Shown: piece after piece, positions 1 to 8,741 of the stretch
How the letters are laid out: each line of letters starts with the position of its first letter
Numbering within the stretch: the first letter of the stretch is position 1
DNA from: Allobosea sp. 117
GTDB lineage: Bacteria; Pseudomonadota; Alphaproteobacteria; Rhizobiales; Xanthobacteraceae
Direction of reading: 5' to 3'
Length of the DNA: 64,000 nucleotides
Assembly: GCF_000702305.1 (NCBI RefSeq)
Contig: NZ_KL370890.1
Location: 23,611 to 87,610 of the forward strand
Translations under genes and position numbers: made by a program
Notes under the pieces: model-generated
What the model was told of the DNA's origin: nothing
The model's input: the letters and a program-made list of their open reading frames with translations, nothing else
Database searches by the model: none

Positions 1-104
1 GGGAGAAAGCCGCCTCTTGCGCGATCCTCGACGCCTTGGGGGAAAAGGCGGTGGCGGATGAGCCGTTTGGCCGGAGGAGTTTGAGCGGCCGCAACGGTTT
101 GCAG

Positions 105-153
105 CCTGCGCGAACCGCCCTGCGCGGGCGTGTGCGCTAGTGGTTCGCGCAGG
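105..153. other. Inverted repeat downstream of cas2 (leader or terminator)
   Basis: A perfect 12-bp inverted repeat, CCTGCGCGAACC at 105-116 and GGTTCGCGCAGG at 142-153, starts 4 bp beyond the cas2 stop codon. In type I-C loci the CRISPR leader and array normally follow cas2, so this could be a leader element or the cas operon terminator. There is no U-tract on the minus strand. Bases 1-104 hold no recognisable repeat-spacer unit or gene; the array, if present, lies outside the window. Confidence 0.5.
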
Positions 154-156
154 GGC

Positions 157-447
157 TCAGAACAGCAGCGGCCCGTCGAGATCGAGGTTTGGTTTCGCGC
201 CTACATGCTCGACCCGGCGTTTACCGTCCGCGCCGAGCCGATAGAAGCGCAGGCTGTCGGTCGCCTCGTCGATCTCGGCGATGAGCCGGGCCCGCAGCGC
301 CACCCATTGCGATGGGTCGACCTCGCATTCGAACACCGAGTTCTGCACACGCTGGCCATAGTCGAGGCAGGCCCGCGCGACGCGGCGGAGCCGGCGGCGA
401 CCAGCCGCCGTCTCGGTCTGCACATCATAGGCGACCAGCATCAACAT
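157..447 (-). CDS. cas2: CRISPR-associated endonuclease Cas2 (type I-C)
   Basis: Small 96-residue protein that begins with the Cas2 ferredoxin-fold strand MLMLVAYDV; Asp8 sits at the family's conserved metal-site position. The C-terminal half matches Cas2 (QNSVFECEVD, then SLRFYRLG). Cas2 is the structural partner of Cas1 in the Cas1-Cas2 spacer integrase. It starts 3 bp after the cas1 stop and is the last gene of the operon, which is the normal type I-C order. Length is typical for the subtype. Confidence 0.95.
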   Translation of the reverse strand: MLMLVAYDVQTETAAGRRRLRRVARACLDYGQRVQNSVFECEVDPSQWVALRARLIAEIDEATDSLRFYRLGADGKRRVEHVGAKPNLDLDGPLLF

Positions 448-450
448 GCA

Positions 451-1491
451 TCATTTCCAGACGAAGCCGGGATAGCCGTCGATATCGCCACGCAGATGGC
501 GGGCCAGAAGCTGCGCTTGCGTATGTGCCACAAGGCCGAGCGGCAGCGTCTCGCCGAGGAAGGGGTGGATGAGTTCATCGCGCTTGCGCTCCTGCCAGGC
601 GACAAGAACCTGCTTGCGCGCGGCGTCGGTCAGCCGTACGCCGCCCGTCTCCTCGACCGTGAAATCGTCCGGCGCGAGTTGCCGGCGATTGATCAGACTG
701 AGCGCGAGCCGGTCCGCGAGGACGGGACGCAGTTCCTCCATCAGATCCAATGCGAGGCTGGTGCGGCCGGGCCGGTCGGCATGGAGGAAGCCGACCTGCG
801 GGTCGAGGCCATGTGTCTCGAGGGCCGACCGGCAGTCATGACCGAGCAGTGCGTAGAAGAACGATAGCAGCGCGTTCATCCGGTCGAGTGGCGGGCGCCG
901 CGAACGTCCGCCGAAGACGAAGGCGGGATCGCCGGATCGCAGCAGATGATTGAAGGCGCCGAAATAGACCTGCGCCGCCTCGCCCTCCAACCCGCGCAGC
1001 AGCTCGACGCTCGGCGCGCCGAGGGTACGGTGCGCCACATCAGTCAGGCGCCGCTCGGCGGCCTCCAGCGCCTCTCGCCTCCCAGCGGGCAGGGTCGCGC
1101 CATGGTCGCGCAGCGCCCGGCGGATGACGGTGCGCTGGTTCGCGGCCTTTGCGGCAACGATGCCGCGCACGACGGGCACGCCTCGCGCGGTATCATCCGC
1201 GGCGCGGAACTGCGCACGGCGGAGCAGTACGTTGCCGGTATGGGGCCCTTCGACGCGGGCGAGGAAGCGTCCGTTGGGGTCGAGATGCGATACGGTGATG
1301 CCGGCTTCCGCGCAGGCGGCCAGCAGCGCCGGGGAGGCGCCCGGCCGCCCGAAACTGACCACGCCCTCCAGCATGTGCAGCGGCGCGCGGCCCCGCTCCG
1401 TCCCGTCGACCTCGACGACCAGATTGGCCCCGTCCTTGCGCAGCCAGGCGTCTTCGCTAGTGACATATATGGTGTTGAGCATGCGCCGCAT
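451..1491 (-). CDS. cas1: CRISPR-associated endonuclease/integrase Cas1 (type I-C)
   Basis: Integrase subunit that inserts new spacers. The 346-residue product starts MRRMLNTIYVTSEDAW, the N-terminus typical of I-C Cas1. Catalytic metal ligands are visible: Glu171 in GLEGEAAQVYF, His237 in GFLHADRPG and Asp249 in ALDLMEE. The reading frame stays open further upstream to 1635, but that extension overlaps cas4 and is not Cas1-like. The ATG at 1491 lies 7 bp after the cas4 stop with a GAGG sequence in front; the ATG at 1482 is an alternative. It is followed 3 bp later by cas2. Confidence 0.95.
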   Translation of the reverse strand: MRRMLNTIYVTSEDAWLRKDGANLVVEVDGTERGRAPLHMLEGVVSFGRPGASPALLAACAEAGITVSHLDPNGRFLARVEGPHTGNVLLRRAQFRAADDTARGVPVVRGIVAAKAANQRTVIRRALRDHGATLPAGRREALEAAERRLTDVAHRTLGAPSVELLRGLEGEAAQVYFGAFNHLLRSGDPAFVFGGRSRRPPLDRMNALLSFFYALLGHDCRSALETHGLDPQVGFLHADRPGRTSLALDLMEELRPVLADRLALSLINRRQLAPDDFTVEETGGVRLTDAARKQVLVAWQERKRDELIHPFLGETLPLGLVAHTQAQLLARHLRGDIDGYPGFVWK

Positions 1492-1498
1492 CGCCGCC

Positions 1499-2140
1499 TC
1501 ACGATCCGATCTGCGCGACGAGCCAGCGTGCCACCGACGGGGGCTTTTCCAGCCGTGCCGGCTGACAGAAGGCTTCGAGCGAGCAGCGCCGACAGGCCGG
1601 CATATGGACCGGCGGTGGCGTCGTCTGCGCCGCAATCATGGCGCGCGCTGCCAAAGCTGTGTGTGCCGTCAGACTCCGTAGCGTGTCGTCAAAAAGCACG
1701 TTCAGACGGCGACGGGTTTCGCCATAGAACAGGGCGCCCTCGGGAACCGGCACGCCGAACGCTTCCTCGAGGCATATGGCCTGCGCGCAGAGCTGCACCT
1801 CGTCGGCGCGGTGAGCCTTGGGCTTGCCGCGCTTGTATTCGACCGGGAACGGCACGCCGGGCGCGCCACGAAATTCCACCACATCGGCCTTGCCAGTGAC
1901 GCCGAGCGTCACCGAGCGTAACGCCAAGCCGCGCGCCGTGCGCACGCCCTGTCGGGTATCGGGTCGGCCGGAATCCGCCTTCTCGTGCAGCAGCCGGCCT
2001 TCCGCAGTGGCGACATCTTCTGCCCAGAGCTGCTCGACATGGATCAGCGCGCATTGGCGTGGGCAGAACAGATAGTGCTGCAGCGCCGAGAGCGGGATCA
2101 GCGCCTCCTCCGTCTCACGATCGATGGGGGAGGCGCTCAT
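1499..2140 (-). CDS. cas4: CRISPR-associated exonuclease Cas4
   Basis: 213-residue RecB-family nuclease with an iron-sulfur cluster, which trims and orients prespacers by PAM for Cas1-Cas2. The N-terminal cysteine motif YLFCPRQCALIH (Cys26), the RecB nuclease motifs GKADVVEF and VEYKRGK, and a C-terminal cysteine trio in CRRCSLEAFC are all present, so both cluster and active site look intact. It lies 10 bp after cas7 and 7 bp before cas1. Together with cas1 and cas2 it gives a complete adaptation module, so spacer uptake should be possible. Confidence 0.95.
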   Translation of the reverse strand: MSASPIDRETEEALIPLSALQHYLFCPRQCALIHVEQLWAEDVATAEGRLLHEKADSGRPDTRQGVRTARGLALRSVTLGVTGKADVVEFRGAPGVPFPVEYKRGKPKAHRADEVQLCAQAICLEEAFGVPVPEGALFYGETRRRLNVLFDDTLRSLTAHTALAARAMIAAQTTPPPVHMPACRRCSLEAFCQPARLEKPPSVARWLVAQIGS

Positions 2141-2150
2141 AGGCTGCCTT

Positions 2151-3092
2151 CTACCTTTCGATGATCTCGATGCTGTCGGGCAGGCTATCGCGGTCGATAG
2201 TGATAGCGTAATCCTCGAAGCTGCGGGCCGGCGGGGCGTTGTCGAGCTTCTCGTCGCCGGGCTTGTTTTTCTCGTCCCGGAACACCCGCCAAGTCTTCAC
2301 GCGGTCGAACAGCTCGTTGGCCTTCGCATTTCCCAGCGCCGAGGCGTGGCGGAAGATGACCAGCTTACGCGTCGCCATCTCGCCGCGCGCGGCGGAGCGA
2401 TCATGCTCGAACATGTTGGCGAGCGCCTCGAACAGAAGGTCGAGATCGGCCTCGGAGAAGCCGGTGCCTTTGGTCGGGTGCGAGGCGAGCGAGGCGGAGA
2501 CATAGCCATGGGCACGGTAGAGGCCATAGGGCACGATATGCTTGCGGCCCATGGTGCGCCCGCCCTTGGCGTCGGCATCAGCTTCCGTGGTCGCGGCGAG
2601 GCGGGTGATGGAAATTTCCAGCGGCAGGATCGGCTCGACGGAACGGGCGAAGTTGATCTGCACCGGCCCGCGCACCTGCCCTGCATTGACGCCGGTGGTC
2701 ATGACGGCGCCGAAGCTGCGGATGTCCCAGAAATTGGCGCACATCCAGGCGGTGAGTTCGCGGGACTTGGCCTCTTCCTTCGGTCCTTTCTTGAGCTCGT
2801 CTGCCTTGGTGACATCCGGCAGTACCGCCGCCCAGGCGCGCTTGTGCTCGTTGTTGAGAGTGGCGCCATCGCGCATGTAGATCTCGTGGCCGGGTAGGTC
2901 GGGCCGGGCCAATGCCACGTAATTGCGGATCTTGCGCTTCAGCGCGACGTCGGAGACTAGCCCCTGATTGGTCTCCGGATCGAGGCGCGGCATGTTGCCG
3001 GCGTCGGGGTCGCCGTTCGGGTTGCCGTTCACGACGTCGAAATAAAGCACGAATTCGTGCCGGCGCGTGAGGCCGCTGGTCTCAGTCGTCAT
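2151..3092 (-). CDS. cas7: Type I-C Cascade backbone protein Cas7 (Csd2)
   Basis: 313-residue RAMP protein that polymerises along the crRNA to form the Cascade backbone. The start MTTETSGLTRRHEFVLYFDV and the following VVNGNPNGDPDAGNMPR are the hallmark N-terminus of Csd2/Csh2-type Cas7. MTTGVNAGQVRGPVQINFARSVEPI is the conserved central block. The ATG at 3092 overlaps the end of cas8c by 11 bp, implying translational coupling; the frame is open further upstream but that part is a shadow of cas8c. The protein is slightly longer than the usual size of about 285 residues. Confidence 0.95.
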   Translation of the reverse strand: MTTETSGLTRRHEFVLYFDVVNGNPNGDPDAGNMPRLDPETNQGLVSDVALKRKIRNYVALARPDLPGHEIYMRDGATLNNEHKRAWAAVLPDVTKADELKKGPKEEAKSRELTAWMCANFWDIRSFGAVMTTGVNAGQVRGPVQINFARSVEPILPLEISITRLAATTEADADAKGGRTMGRKHIVPYGLYRAHGYVSASLASHPTKGTGFSEADLDLLFEALANMFEHDRSAARGEMATRKLVIFRHASALGNAKANELFDRVKTWRVFRDEKNKPGDEKLDNAPPARSFEDYAITIDRDSLPDSIEIIER

Positions 3093-3504
3093 GGGCGTTG
3101 TCCTCCACGTCGGTGCTGGCGAGGTCGATGCCGGCAAGCTCTTCCTCGGCTTCGCGGTTGGCGAACTGTCCCTTGCGCTGGTGGTAGTAGCCGAGCACGA
3201 AGCGCCCCTGCTTTTCGAGCGGCAGCGAGCGCGGCAGGTGGTCGTCGAGCCGGTTGGTGATCTCCTCGATCTCGCGCTCCAGCCAGACGCCCTTGCCGCT
3301 CTTCCTGAGCTTGCCGAGGTGGTTCTGCGCACCGCGCATGAGCAGCGGGAACACACTGGCGGGCGTCGCCGAGGCGGCGCCGAAATAGCGGTCGCGAATG
3401 GTGGCGTTGACCCTGCCGAGCGCCATGCGCTGTGCCGTCTCATAGGCGGCGAAGAGGCGGCCGAGCTGATAGGCAGGATCGGCATTCTCCCTGTGGAGAC
3501 TCAC
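3082..3504 (-). CDS. cas11c: Predicted internal small subunit Cas11c, in frame within cas8c
   Basis: In type I-C systems the small subunit is known to be translated independently from the 3' part of cas8c. Here a near-consensus Shine-Dalgarno AAGGAGG (plus-strand 3513-3519) lies 8 bp before an in-frame GTG at 3504. Initiation there would give a 140-residue helical protein beginning (M)SLHRENADPAYQLGRLF and ending with the Cas8c C-terminus. Position and length fit characterised Cas11c proteins, which form the minor filament that steadies the target strands. The DNA shows the signal directly; actual initiation is inferred. Confidence 0.75.
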   Translation of the reverse strand: MSLHRENADPAYQLGRLFAAYETAQRMALGRVNATIRDRYFGAASATPASVFPLLMRGAQNHLGKLRKSGKGVWLEREIEEITNRLDDHLPRSLPLEKQGRFVLGYYHQRKGQFANREAEEELAGIDLASTDVEDNAHDD

Positions 3505-4914
3505 GGGCAGTTCCTCCTTGGCGCATTCATGGCTTGTAGGCGCGTGCGGTTCGGGTCTGTTCAGGCGGAAGTCGCGGACGAGCACCGCGCGGATCACGGC
3601 AGCGTGCCAGCCCGTCGCGGGATCGTCGCCCGCGCGCAGCCGCATCATCGCCGCAGCCAGAAGCGAGCGCGGATAGCGTGTACCTTCAAGCACCGCTCGC
3701 GCCACCTCGCCCGCCAGCAGCGGCGGGATGTTCTCGTATTTCTCCAGCATCGCCGTCGTTTTGAGCAGCAGCCACGAGATGGAGGGCGGCCGCTCGCCCC
3801 ACGGCTTCGGCTCGATGGCTAGGTCGCGGTAATGTTCGGCCAGCCGCTGCACGAAGACACCGAAATCATCGGTCAGCCAGTAGCGAACCGACAGTCGGGC
3901 GGCGTTGGGCGCGAGGCCGAGGACGTGGAAGCGGGTCCTGGGATGCAGCCGAGCATCGAGCGTTTCGACGCCACGCCCCTGCATGATGAGCTCGAGCTGC
4001 TCGCGGACCTTGCGCGCTTGGTCGGGATCGTCCGGCGGCTCGGCTGCCGTAGCGAACCAGTCCTCCGCCGCCTGCGCCGCCGCCTCGTCGGCCACGACGG
4101 ACGTATCGGCCCAGAACACAACCGTGGCGTCACCGATGCCGCGTGCGAGGCGGTTGCGGCTGGCGCGCTCCAACATGCCATTCAGCGCCGCGCCGTAGCG
4201 GAAAGCGGCCTCCTCGGAGGTCGGAGCATTGTCGCCCTGTTCCTTGCCGTAGGAGGTGAAGGCGTCGAGGTTGAAAGATACCAGCGCCGCACCGGAGGTC
4301 TGCGCACCATTCACCCCCTTGATGGTAGGGTGCAGCCGTTGCGCGACGGCCATGTTGCCGGTGACGAGGCAGGCCACGCGCGCGCCTGGGCCATTTGCCC
4401 CTGCCGCAAGCAGGGCCCGCGCCGCTTCGCGCTCGTGGATGAAGCGCATCTCGCCCTGGAGGCGGAAGATGATGTTGGCGTCGAGCAGGTCGGGATGGAA
4501 GGGCGGCGCGTCAAAGCGTTCCGGCGTCCAGCTCTCCAGGAAGCGATACAGCGCGACGAGGCCGGGATCATCGGCGGCGGCGAGCAGATCGAGATGCATG
4601 GTCTTGAAGGCTTCGTGTTCCAGCGCCGTGCGCTTGCCTTCGTCCGCCGTGCGGCCGAGCACATAGGCGCTCTTGTCCCAGAACAGGTTGGGCAGGATAC
4701 CGGCCGTGCGCTTCACCGCTGCCGGGACCGAGAGCAATTGCGGCACCAGCTTCTTTCCGCTTTGTGCCCGAAGATCGATGACCGCCACGGGCGTGCCATC
4801 GGAGGCAATCTCGATGGCGAAGCTGATCTTTTCCCGCGAAAAACCCGGCGGCTCCGCTTTCCCCCGCGCGGCCATCCGCTCGTAGTAACGGTCGAGGGCC
4901 TGAAGAACCGTCAT
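3082..4914 (-). CDS. cas8c: Type I-C Cascade large subunit Cas8c (Csd1)
   Basis: 610-residue large subunit that recognises the PAM and recruits Cas3. The start MTVLQALDRYYERMAARG and the block LFWDKSAYVLG are typical of the Csd1 family. The ATG at 4914 overlaps the cas5 stop as ATGA, and the 3' end overlaps cas7 by 11 bp, so cas5-cas8c-cas7 are translationally coupled. Residues from about 471 onward form the separable Cas11c region with its own internal ribosome binding site. Length is normal and no frameshift is seen. Confidence 0.95.
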   Translation of the reverse strand: MTVLQALDRYYERMAARGKAEPPGFSREKISFAIEIASDGTPVAVIDLRAQSGKKLVPQLLSVPAAVKRTAGILPNLFWDKSAYVLGRTADEGKRTALEHEAFKTMHLDLLAAADDPGLVALYRFLESWTPERFDAPPFHPDLLDANIIFRLQGEMRFIHEREAARALLAAGANGPGARVACLVTGNMAVAQRLHPTIKGVNGAQTSGAALVSFNLDAFTSYGKEQGDNAPTSEEAAFRYGAALNGMLERASRNRLARGIGDATVVFWADTSVVADEAAAQAAEDWFATAAEPPDDPDQARKVREQLELIMQGRGVETLDARLHPRTRFHVLGLAPNAARLSVRYWLTDDFGVFVQRLAEHYRDLAIEPKPWGERPPSISWLLLKTTAMLEKYENIPPLLAGEVARAVLEGTRYPRSLLAAAMMRLRAGDDPATGWHAAVIRAVLVRDFRLNRPEPHAPTSHECAKEELPVSLHRENADPAYQLGRLFAAYETAQRMALGRVNATIRDRYFGAASATPASVFPLLMRGAQNHLGKLRKSGKGVWLEREIEEITNRLDDHLPRSLPLEKQGRFVLGYYHQRKGQFANREAEEELAGIDLASTDVEDNAHDD

Positions 4915-5588
4915 GCCACGGTCCCCACGGCGAGGCAGGCATTGACGTCCAGCACACCATTCGTCAGCCGCGCCTGGAAGAAGCGCGAGGTGTTGCCGTC
5001 GGCGAAGTCGATATCGTGAAGCATCCAGCCGAGATCGCGATCGCGCTGGTCGTCGGGCAACCGGCTTTCCGGCAGCGGGGCCCCGGCGGCGATCAGTTCG
5101 AAATCGGCCACGCATTCGCGGGTGCCGAGGCAGGGGCGGTGAAAGCACTGCCCGGCCGCTGCCCGACGATTGAACATGCTGAGATGCTTGGCCTCGCTGT
5201 CCTCCGGGCCCGCCTTTGCAGTCAGCTCGAAATGCGCCTCGATGACATAGGCGACGTCGTTCAGGAACATCGTCGCGCGCTGCTGGCGATTGTCATCGAC
5301 CACGAAGCCGAGACCCGCCGTGCTGCCGGCGCGCATCGCCGTGCCGGCCGACGCCGCGCTGGCCTTGGCGCCGACCTCGTTGCGCCGGAAGGACTGAAAC
5401 CGGATGGGTTTCAGAACATGAATGCGGTCAATGACCCACCGGATTGCCGGCTTCCAGTGGATGGCCTCAAGAATGCCGCGCGCCGCCGAAGGGGTCATCA
5501 CGTCATAGGAGACGCGCTCGACCTTCATCTCCGGGCGTGTAAAGCACGCCCGCTCACCCCAGACATGCAGCCTGACACCGTAGGACAT
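4911..5588 (-). CDS. cas5: Type I-C crRNA-processing protein Cas5 (Cas5d)
   Basis: 225-residue RAMP protein. In type I-C, which lacks Cas6, Cas5d cuts the precursor crRNA and stays bound to the 5' handle. The N-terminus MSYGVRLHVWGERACFTRPEMKVERVSYDV and the segment PSAARGILEAIHWKP are characteristic Cas5d sequence. It is separated from cas3 by a 172-bp gap (5589-5760) with no gene, unusually large for this otherwise overlapping operon, so a second promoter or processing site may lie there. The stop overlaps the cas8c start. Confidence 0.93.
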   Translation of the reverse strand: MSYGVRLHVWGERACFTRPEMKVERVSYDVMTPSAARGILEAIHWKPAIRWVIDRIHVLKPIRFQSFRRNEVGAKASAASAGTAMRAGSTAGLGFVVDDNRQQRATMFLNDVAYVIEAHFELTAKAGPEDSEAKHLSMFNRRAAAGQCFHRPCLGTRECVADFELIAAGAPLPESRLPDDQRDRDLGWMLHDIDFADGNTSRFFQARLTNGVLDVNACLAVGTVA

Positions 5589-5760
5589 CTACCACCTCGG
5601 CTACAACGCAGAATCAGCTGTATCAAAGCACCTCAAACCAGATGCCCGAAGGGGGCAATTGCCGTTGGGAGAGACGGCTAACTTTTCCACCGACGATTGC
5701 AGAGGCTGAACCAAGCGCTGAAGCCATCTCGGTCAAAAAAGTGCTGCTCGACATTCGTAT

Positions 5761-8091
5761 TTAGATGACGTTCAGTGCCACATTCCGGTACGTGATGTCG
5801 GCTAGGTCGACGCCGGTCTCTGGCAGGTAGAGGGCCAGATCGGCGAAGGCCAGAATCGCCTTGTCGAGCGCTGGGTGCACGGGTGTCAGCACGCCACGCA
5901 GCAGCCACTCGTCCCGTGCCTTTTTCGGGATCGGCACAACATATTGCTGCAGGCGCCGCAGGTCGGCGGCGCGCGGCAGTTCCGCCGCCGCAATACGCGC
6001 CAGCAGGTTCTTTGCATCGTCGTCCTGCGGATCAGCCTTCCACGGCACCACCACCGGCTCCATCACGTCCTCGTCGATCATGCAGAACGCCTCGGCGATG
6101 GAACGGAAGGGAAAGTCCAGGCTTCGGGCCGCCTCGCCGAGGGCGGGAAGGATGCCGGGATAGGCCCCCACCTTCGCCGCATCGAACGCCTCAGCCGCGT
6201 CGCCCTTCTGCCAGTACAGCTCGGCGAAATAGTCCTTCACCGCGTCGAGGCCGAGCGGGTCGGCGTGTTTGTCGAGCACCGGCTGCGCCGCCTGCCAGCG
6301 CAGCTTTATGTCATGCTGCAGATACCCCTCCACCGGTTCGAACACCACCACGCGCCCGAGCCGGGTCGGGTCCTCGGCATCGCGCAACTCGCCCTCGCGG
6401 TTGCAGCGGCCAGCGGCCTGCGCGATGGCATCGATTCCAGTTGCGGCACGCCACACTTCGGGAAAGCTGATGTCGACGCCCGCCTCGATCAGCGAGGTCG
6501 CCACGAGCCGCACAGGCTCGCCGGCCTTCAGCTTTGCCCGCAGTTCGTCCAGCACCAGCCGTCGATGGCGGGCGCACATCAGCGTGGAAAGATGCACGGC
6601 GCCCGGCAGCGTGCGGATGGCGTCGAACAGCGCCCGCGCGTGCCCCCGCGTGTTGACGATGCACAGCATCTGCGCCCGATTGGCGAAGCGCGCGGCGATG
6701 ACGTCGGCGGCGATCGGGGTCTCTAACCGCTCCACCGCCACACGCTTCAACGCTGCGTAGAGGCCGGCCGGATCGGGCGCCAGTTCGCGTTCCGGAGGCA
6801 GGTCGAGCCCGATGGGCGTGCGGGCCTTGTCGAGCAGGGCGCCGTCGACCTGGCGCAGCGCCGGCTGAGTCGCCGTGCACAGCACCACGCTGGTGCGGTA
6901 GTTGCGGGCCAGCTGATCGATGACCGCCAGGCTCGGCAGCAGCAACGGCAACGGCAGGGTCTGCACCTCGTCCAGCACCACCACGCTGCCGGCGATGTTG
7001 TGCAGCTTGCGGCAACGCGAGGTGCGATTGGCGAACAGGCTCTCGAAGAACTGCACCGCCGTTGTGACGACGATCGGCACGTCCCAGTTCTCCGCTGCCC
7101 GTTGGAGCTTGGCGACAGCGCTGGGGGCCTCGTCGTCGGCCAGCCGTTCCTTGCGTGCCTTCTCCCAGTCGAAGCTGGCGTGATGTTCGAGAATGTCGTC
7201 GCTCCCGCCAAGCGCCTGCCGGAAAACGTCGGCCGTCTGCTCGATGATCGAGGTGTAGGGAATGACATAGATGATACGGCGCAGACCGTGGCGGACCGCG
7301 TGCTCCAGCGCGAAGGAAAGCGAGGCGAGCGTCTTGCCGCCGCCGGTCGGCACGGTGAGGCTGAACAGGCCCGGCTCCAGCGCAGCCTTGGCCATGGCGT
7401 GGTCGAGAATGCCGGCGCGCAGCGCGTTGAGTGGCGTCGGCTTGGCGGTGGCGCGCTTGCCCGCCATGAAGGCGGCGAGCCGGTCACGCAGCGCGACGAG
7501 ACCGGTGTGATTGCCCCGCTCGATCGTCTCGCCGGTCGCCCCCGCGTAGAAGCGCTCCGTAGCGATGAAATCGGCATCGACGAGGCAGGAGAACAGCATT
7601 CGAAAGAGGAAGCTCAGGGCGAAGCCTCTCGGCCCTCCCGTCGGCGGCGGCGCGCGCGGCCTCAGCTCTGGCGCCTCCGGCAAAGGCTCGGCATGGTGTT
7701 GCCAGTCTGCCGGGACCAGCCGATGAGCCGCGTCCATGCGACGGTTCAGATCACTGCCATCGGCGAGGCCCGCATGATGGGCGGCGATGATGGCGGCGAG
7801 GACCATGCCGAGCGCCCTCCCGGGGCCCTTGCCATAGCGGTCGAGCGCGATGCGCGCCCCGGCGGAGGAATGGTCGCCGCCAGAGAGACGCCGTCCGGCG
7901 ATATACGCCTGGAACTCCGGCGACACCTTGCCGATGTCGTGCAGCAGCCCGGCGAGGCGCAAGACTTCCGCCCAACCGAGCGGTTGCGCGAACTCCGCGG
8001 CGAGGGTACCGACGGCGGCGCTGTGGGCGGGGAGCGTCTCCCAGTTCTCGGGCGGCTGGCCCAGAAGCGAGTGTGCGTAGACGGTAGTCAT
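5761..8091 (-). CDS. cas3: CRISPR-associated helicase-nuclease Cas3 (type I-C)
   Basis: Effector that degrades DNA after Cascade binding. From the ATG at 8091 the product is 776 residues. The HD nuclease domain comes first: His7 in YAHS, His23, the LLHDIGK motif with His51-Asp52, and GGDHSS with His74. The SF2 helicase follows with Walker A VPTGGGKT near residue 250, the DEVQ box near 374 and SLIEAGVDISF plus AQAAGRCNREG (motifs V-VI) further on. The frame extends to a TTG at 8145; neither start has a clear Shine-Dalgarno, and ATG 8091 fits the family N-terminus better. All catalytic motifs look intact. Confidence 0.93.
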   Translation of the reverse strand: MTTVYAHSLLGQPPENWETLPAHSAAVGTLAAEFAQPLGWAEVLRLAGLLHDIGKVSPEFQAYIAGRRLSGGDHSSAGARIALDRYGKGPGRALGMVLAAIIAAHHAGLADGSDLNRRMDAAHRLVPADWQHHAEPLPEAPELRPRAPPPTGGPRGFALSFLFRMLFSCLVDADFIATERFYAGATGETIERGNHTGLVALRDRLAAFMAGKRATAKPTPLNALRAGILDHAMAKAALEPGLFSLTVPTGGGKTLASLSFALEHAVRHGLRRIIYVIPYTSIIEQTADVFRQALGGSDDILEHHASFDWEKARKERLADDEAPSAVAKLQRAAENWDVPIVVTTAVQFFESLFANRTSRCRKLHNIAGSVVVLDEVQTLPLPLLLPSLAVIDQLARNYRTSVVLCTATQPALRQVDGALLDKARTPIGLDLPPERELAPDPAGLYAALKRVAVERLETPIAADVIAARFANRAQMLCIVNTRGHARALFDAIRTLPGAVHLSTLMCARHRRLVLDELRAKLKAGEPVRLVATSLIEAGVDISFPEVWRAATGIDAIAQAAGRCNREGELRDAEDPTRLGRVVVFEPVEGYLQHDIKLRWQAAQPVLDKHADPLGLDAVKDYFAELYWQKGDAAEAFDAAKVGAYPGILPALGEAARSLDFPFRSIAEAFCMIDEDVMEPVVVPWKADPQDDDAKNLLARIAAAELPRAADLRRLQQYVVPIPKKARDEWLLRGVLTPVHPALDKAILAFADLALYLPETGVDLADITYRNVALNVI

Positions 8092-8145
8092 GGGCGCGAA
8101 CACGTTCTTGACGGCCGAAGCGTCGGCTCTCGACGCATCAGCCAA

Positions 8146-8741
8146 AGTCAGGGGAGGAGAGATTCTGATTCATGCCAGAAACTGCGTCGGCACGCCGACC
8201 GATGGTCCGCAGTTTGATCGCCATAGCTGAGGACGCAAAGCCAGAGATTTGATCTGTGGGCATTCTGGAAAGACGAGCCGGAACAAGTTGGGATGATTGC
8301 CGCCGAGGAGCTCCCAGAATTTGGGCCGCGGAGCGCCCGGATGAAACACCGCGTTGGCCGATATCAGAGTTCGATCTGCTCTGAATTCGTTCGCAATCCG
8401 CGCTATTCGGCCCCGTCGGTTTAGGGCAGAGAGCGCCAGAGGCAGACCTTGTTAAGTGGGTGTCTGAATGTCCGGCATGGCGCCGATAGTGTTCTCTAAT
8501 AGGTCAAGGGTAGCAGCTCAGTTTGAGAGCGATATCGACGCTTTCGGGTGCCTGCGTTCTCTACGTGCTCATGGGCACTTGATGGGGTTGGCTGGGCGTG
8601 GAGCAGCTTGGTTGAAACCGCAGTCGGCCGACAGATCGGCAGCATGCGACAGAATCGGCGCCGTCATCCATTCCCTCCCTCGGGCGTCGCTCCCGCTCGG
8701 GAGCTGTTACGGCCTCCTGTGTGATCCGGCGCCGAGATCGG
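8146..8741. other. Noncoding region between cas3 and the IS110 transposase
   Basis: About 600 bp with no convincing gene. The cas3-proximal part should hold the cas operon promoter, but I see no clear -35/-10 pair. The part next to the transposase (about 8560-8741) is rich in short inverted repeats: GCTCCCG-ct-CGGGAGC at 8689-8704, GTCGGCCGAC at 8623-8632 and GCCGA-caga-TCGGC at 8627-8640. This could be the structured noncoding end of the IS110 element, which in this family can encode a guide (bridge) RNA. The exact element end is not visible. Confidence 0.5.

Noticed and set aside
1492..1635. N-terminal extension of Cas1
   Set aside because: The added residues overlap cas4 in another frame and are basic, low-complexity sequence unlike Cas1; the family start is MRRMLNT.
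5875..8217. Long plus-strand frames opposite cas3
   Set aside because: They lie wholly antisense to a gene with intact Cas3 motifs and have no family likeness.
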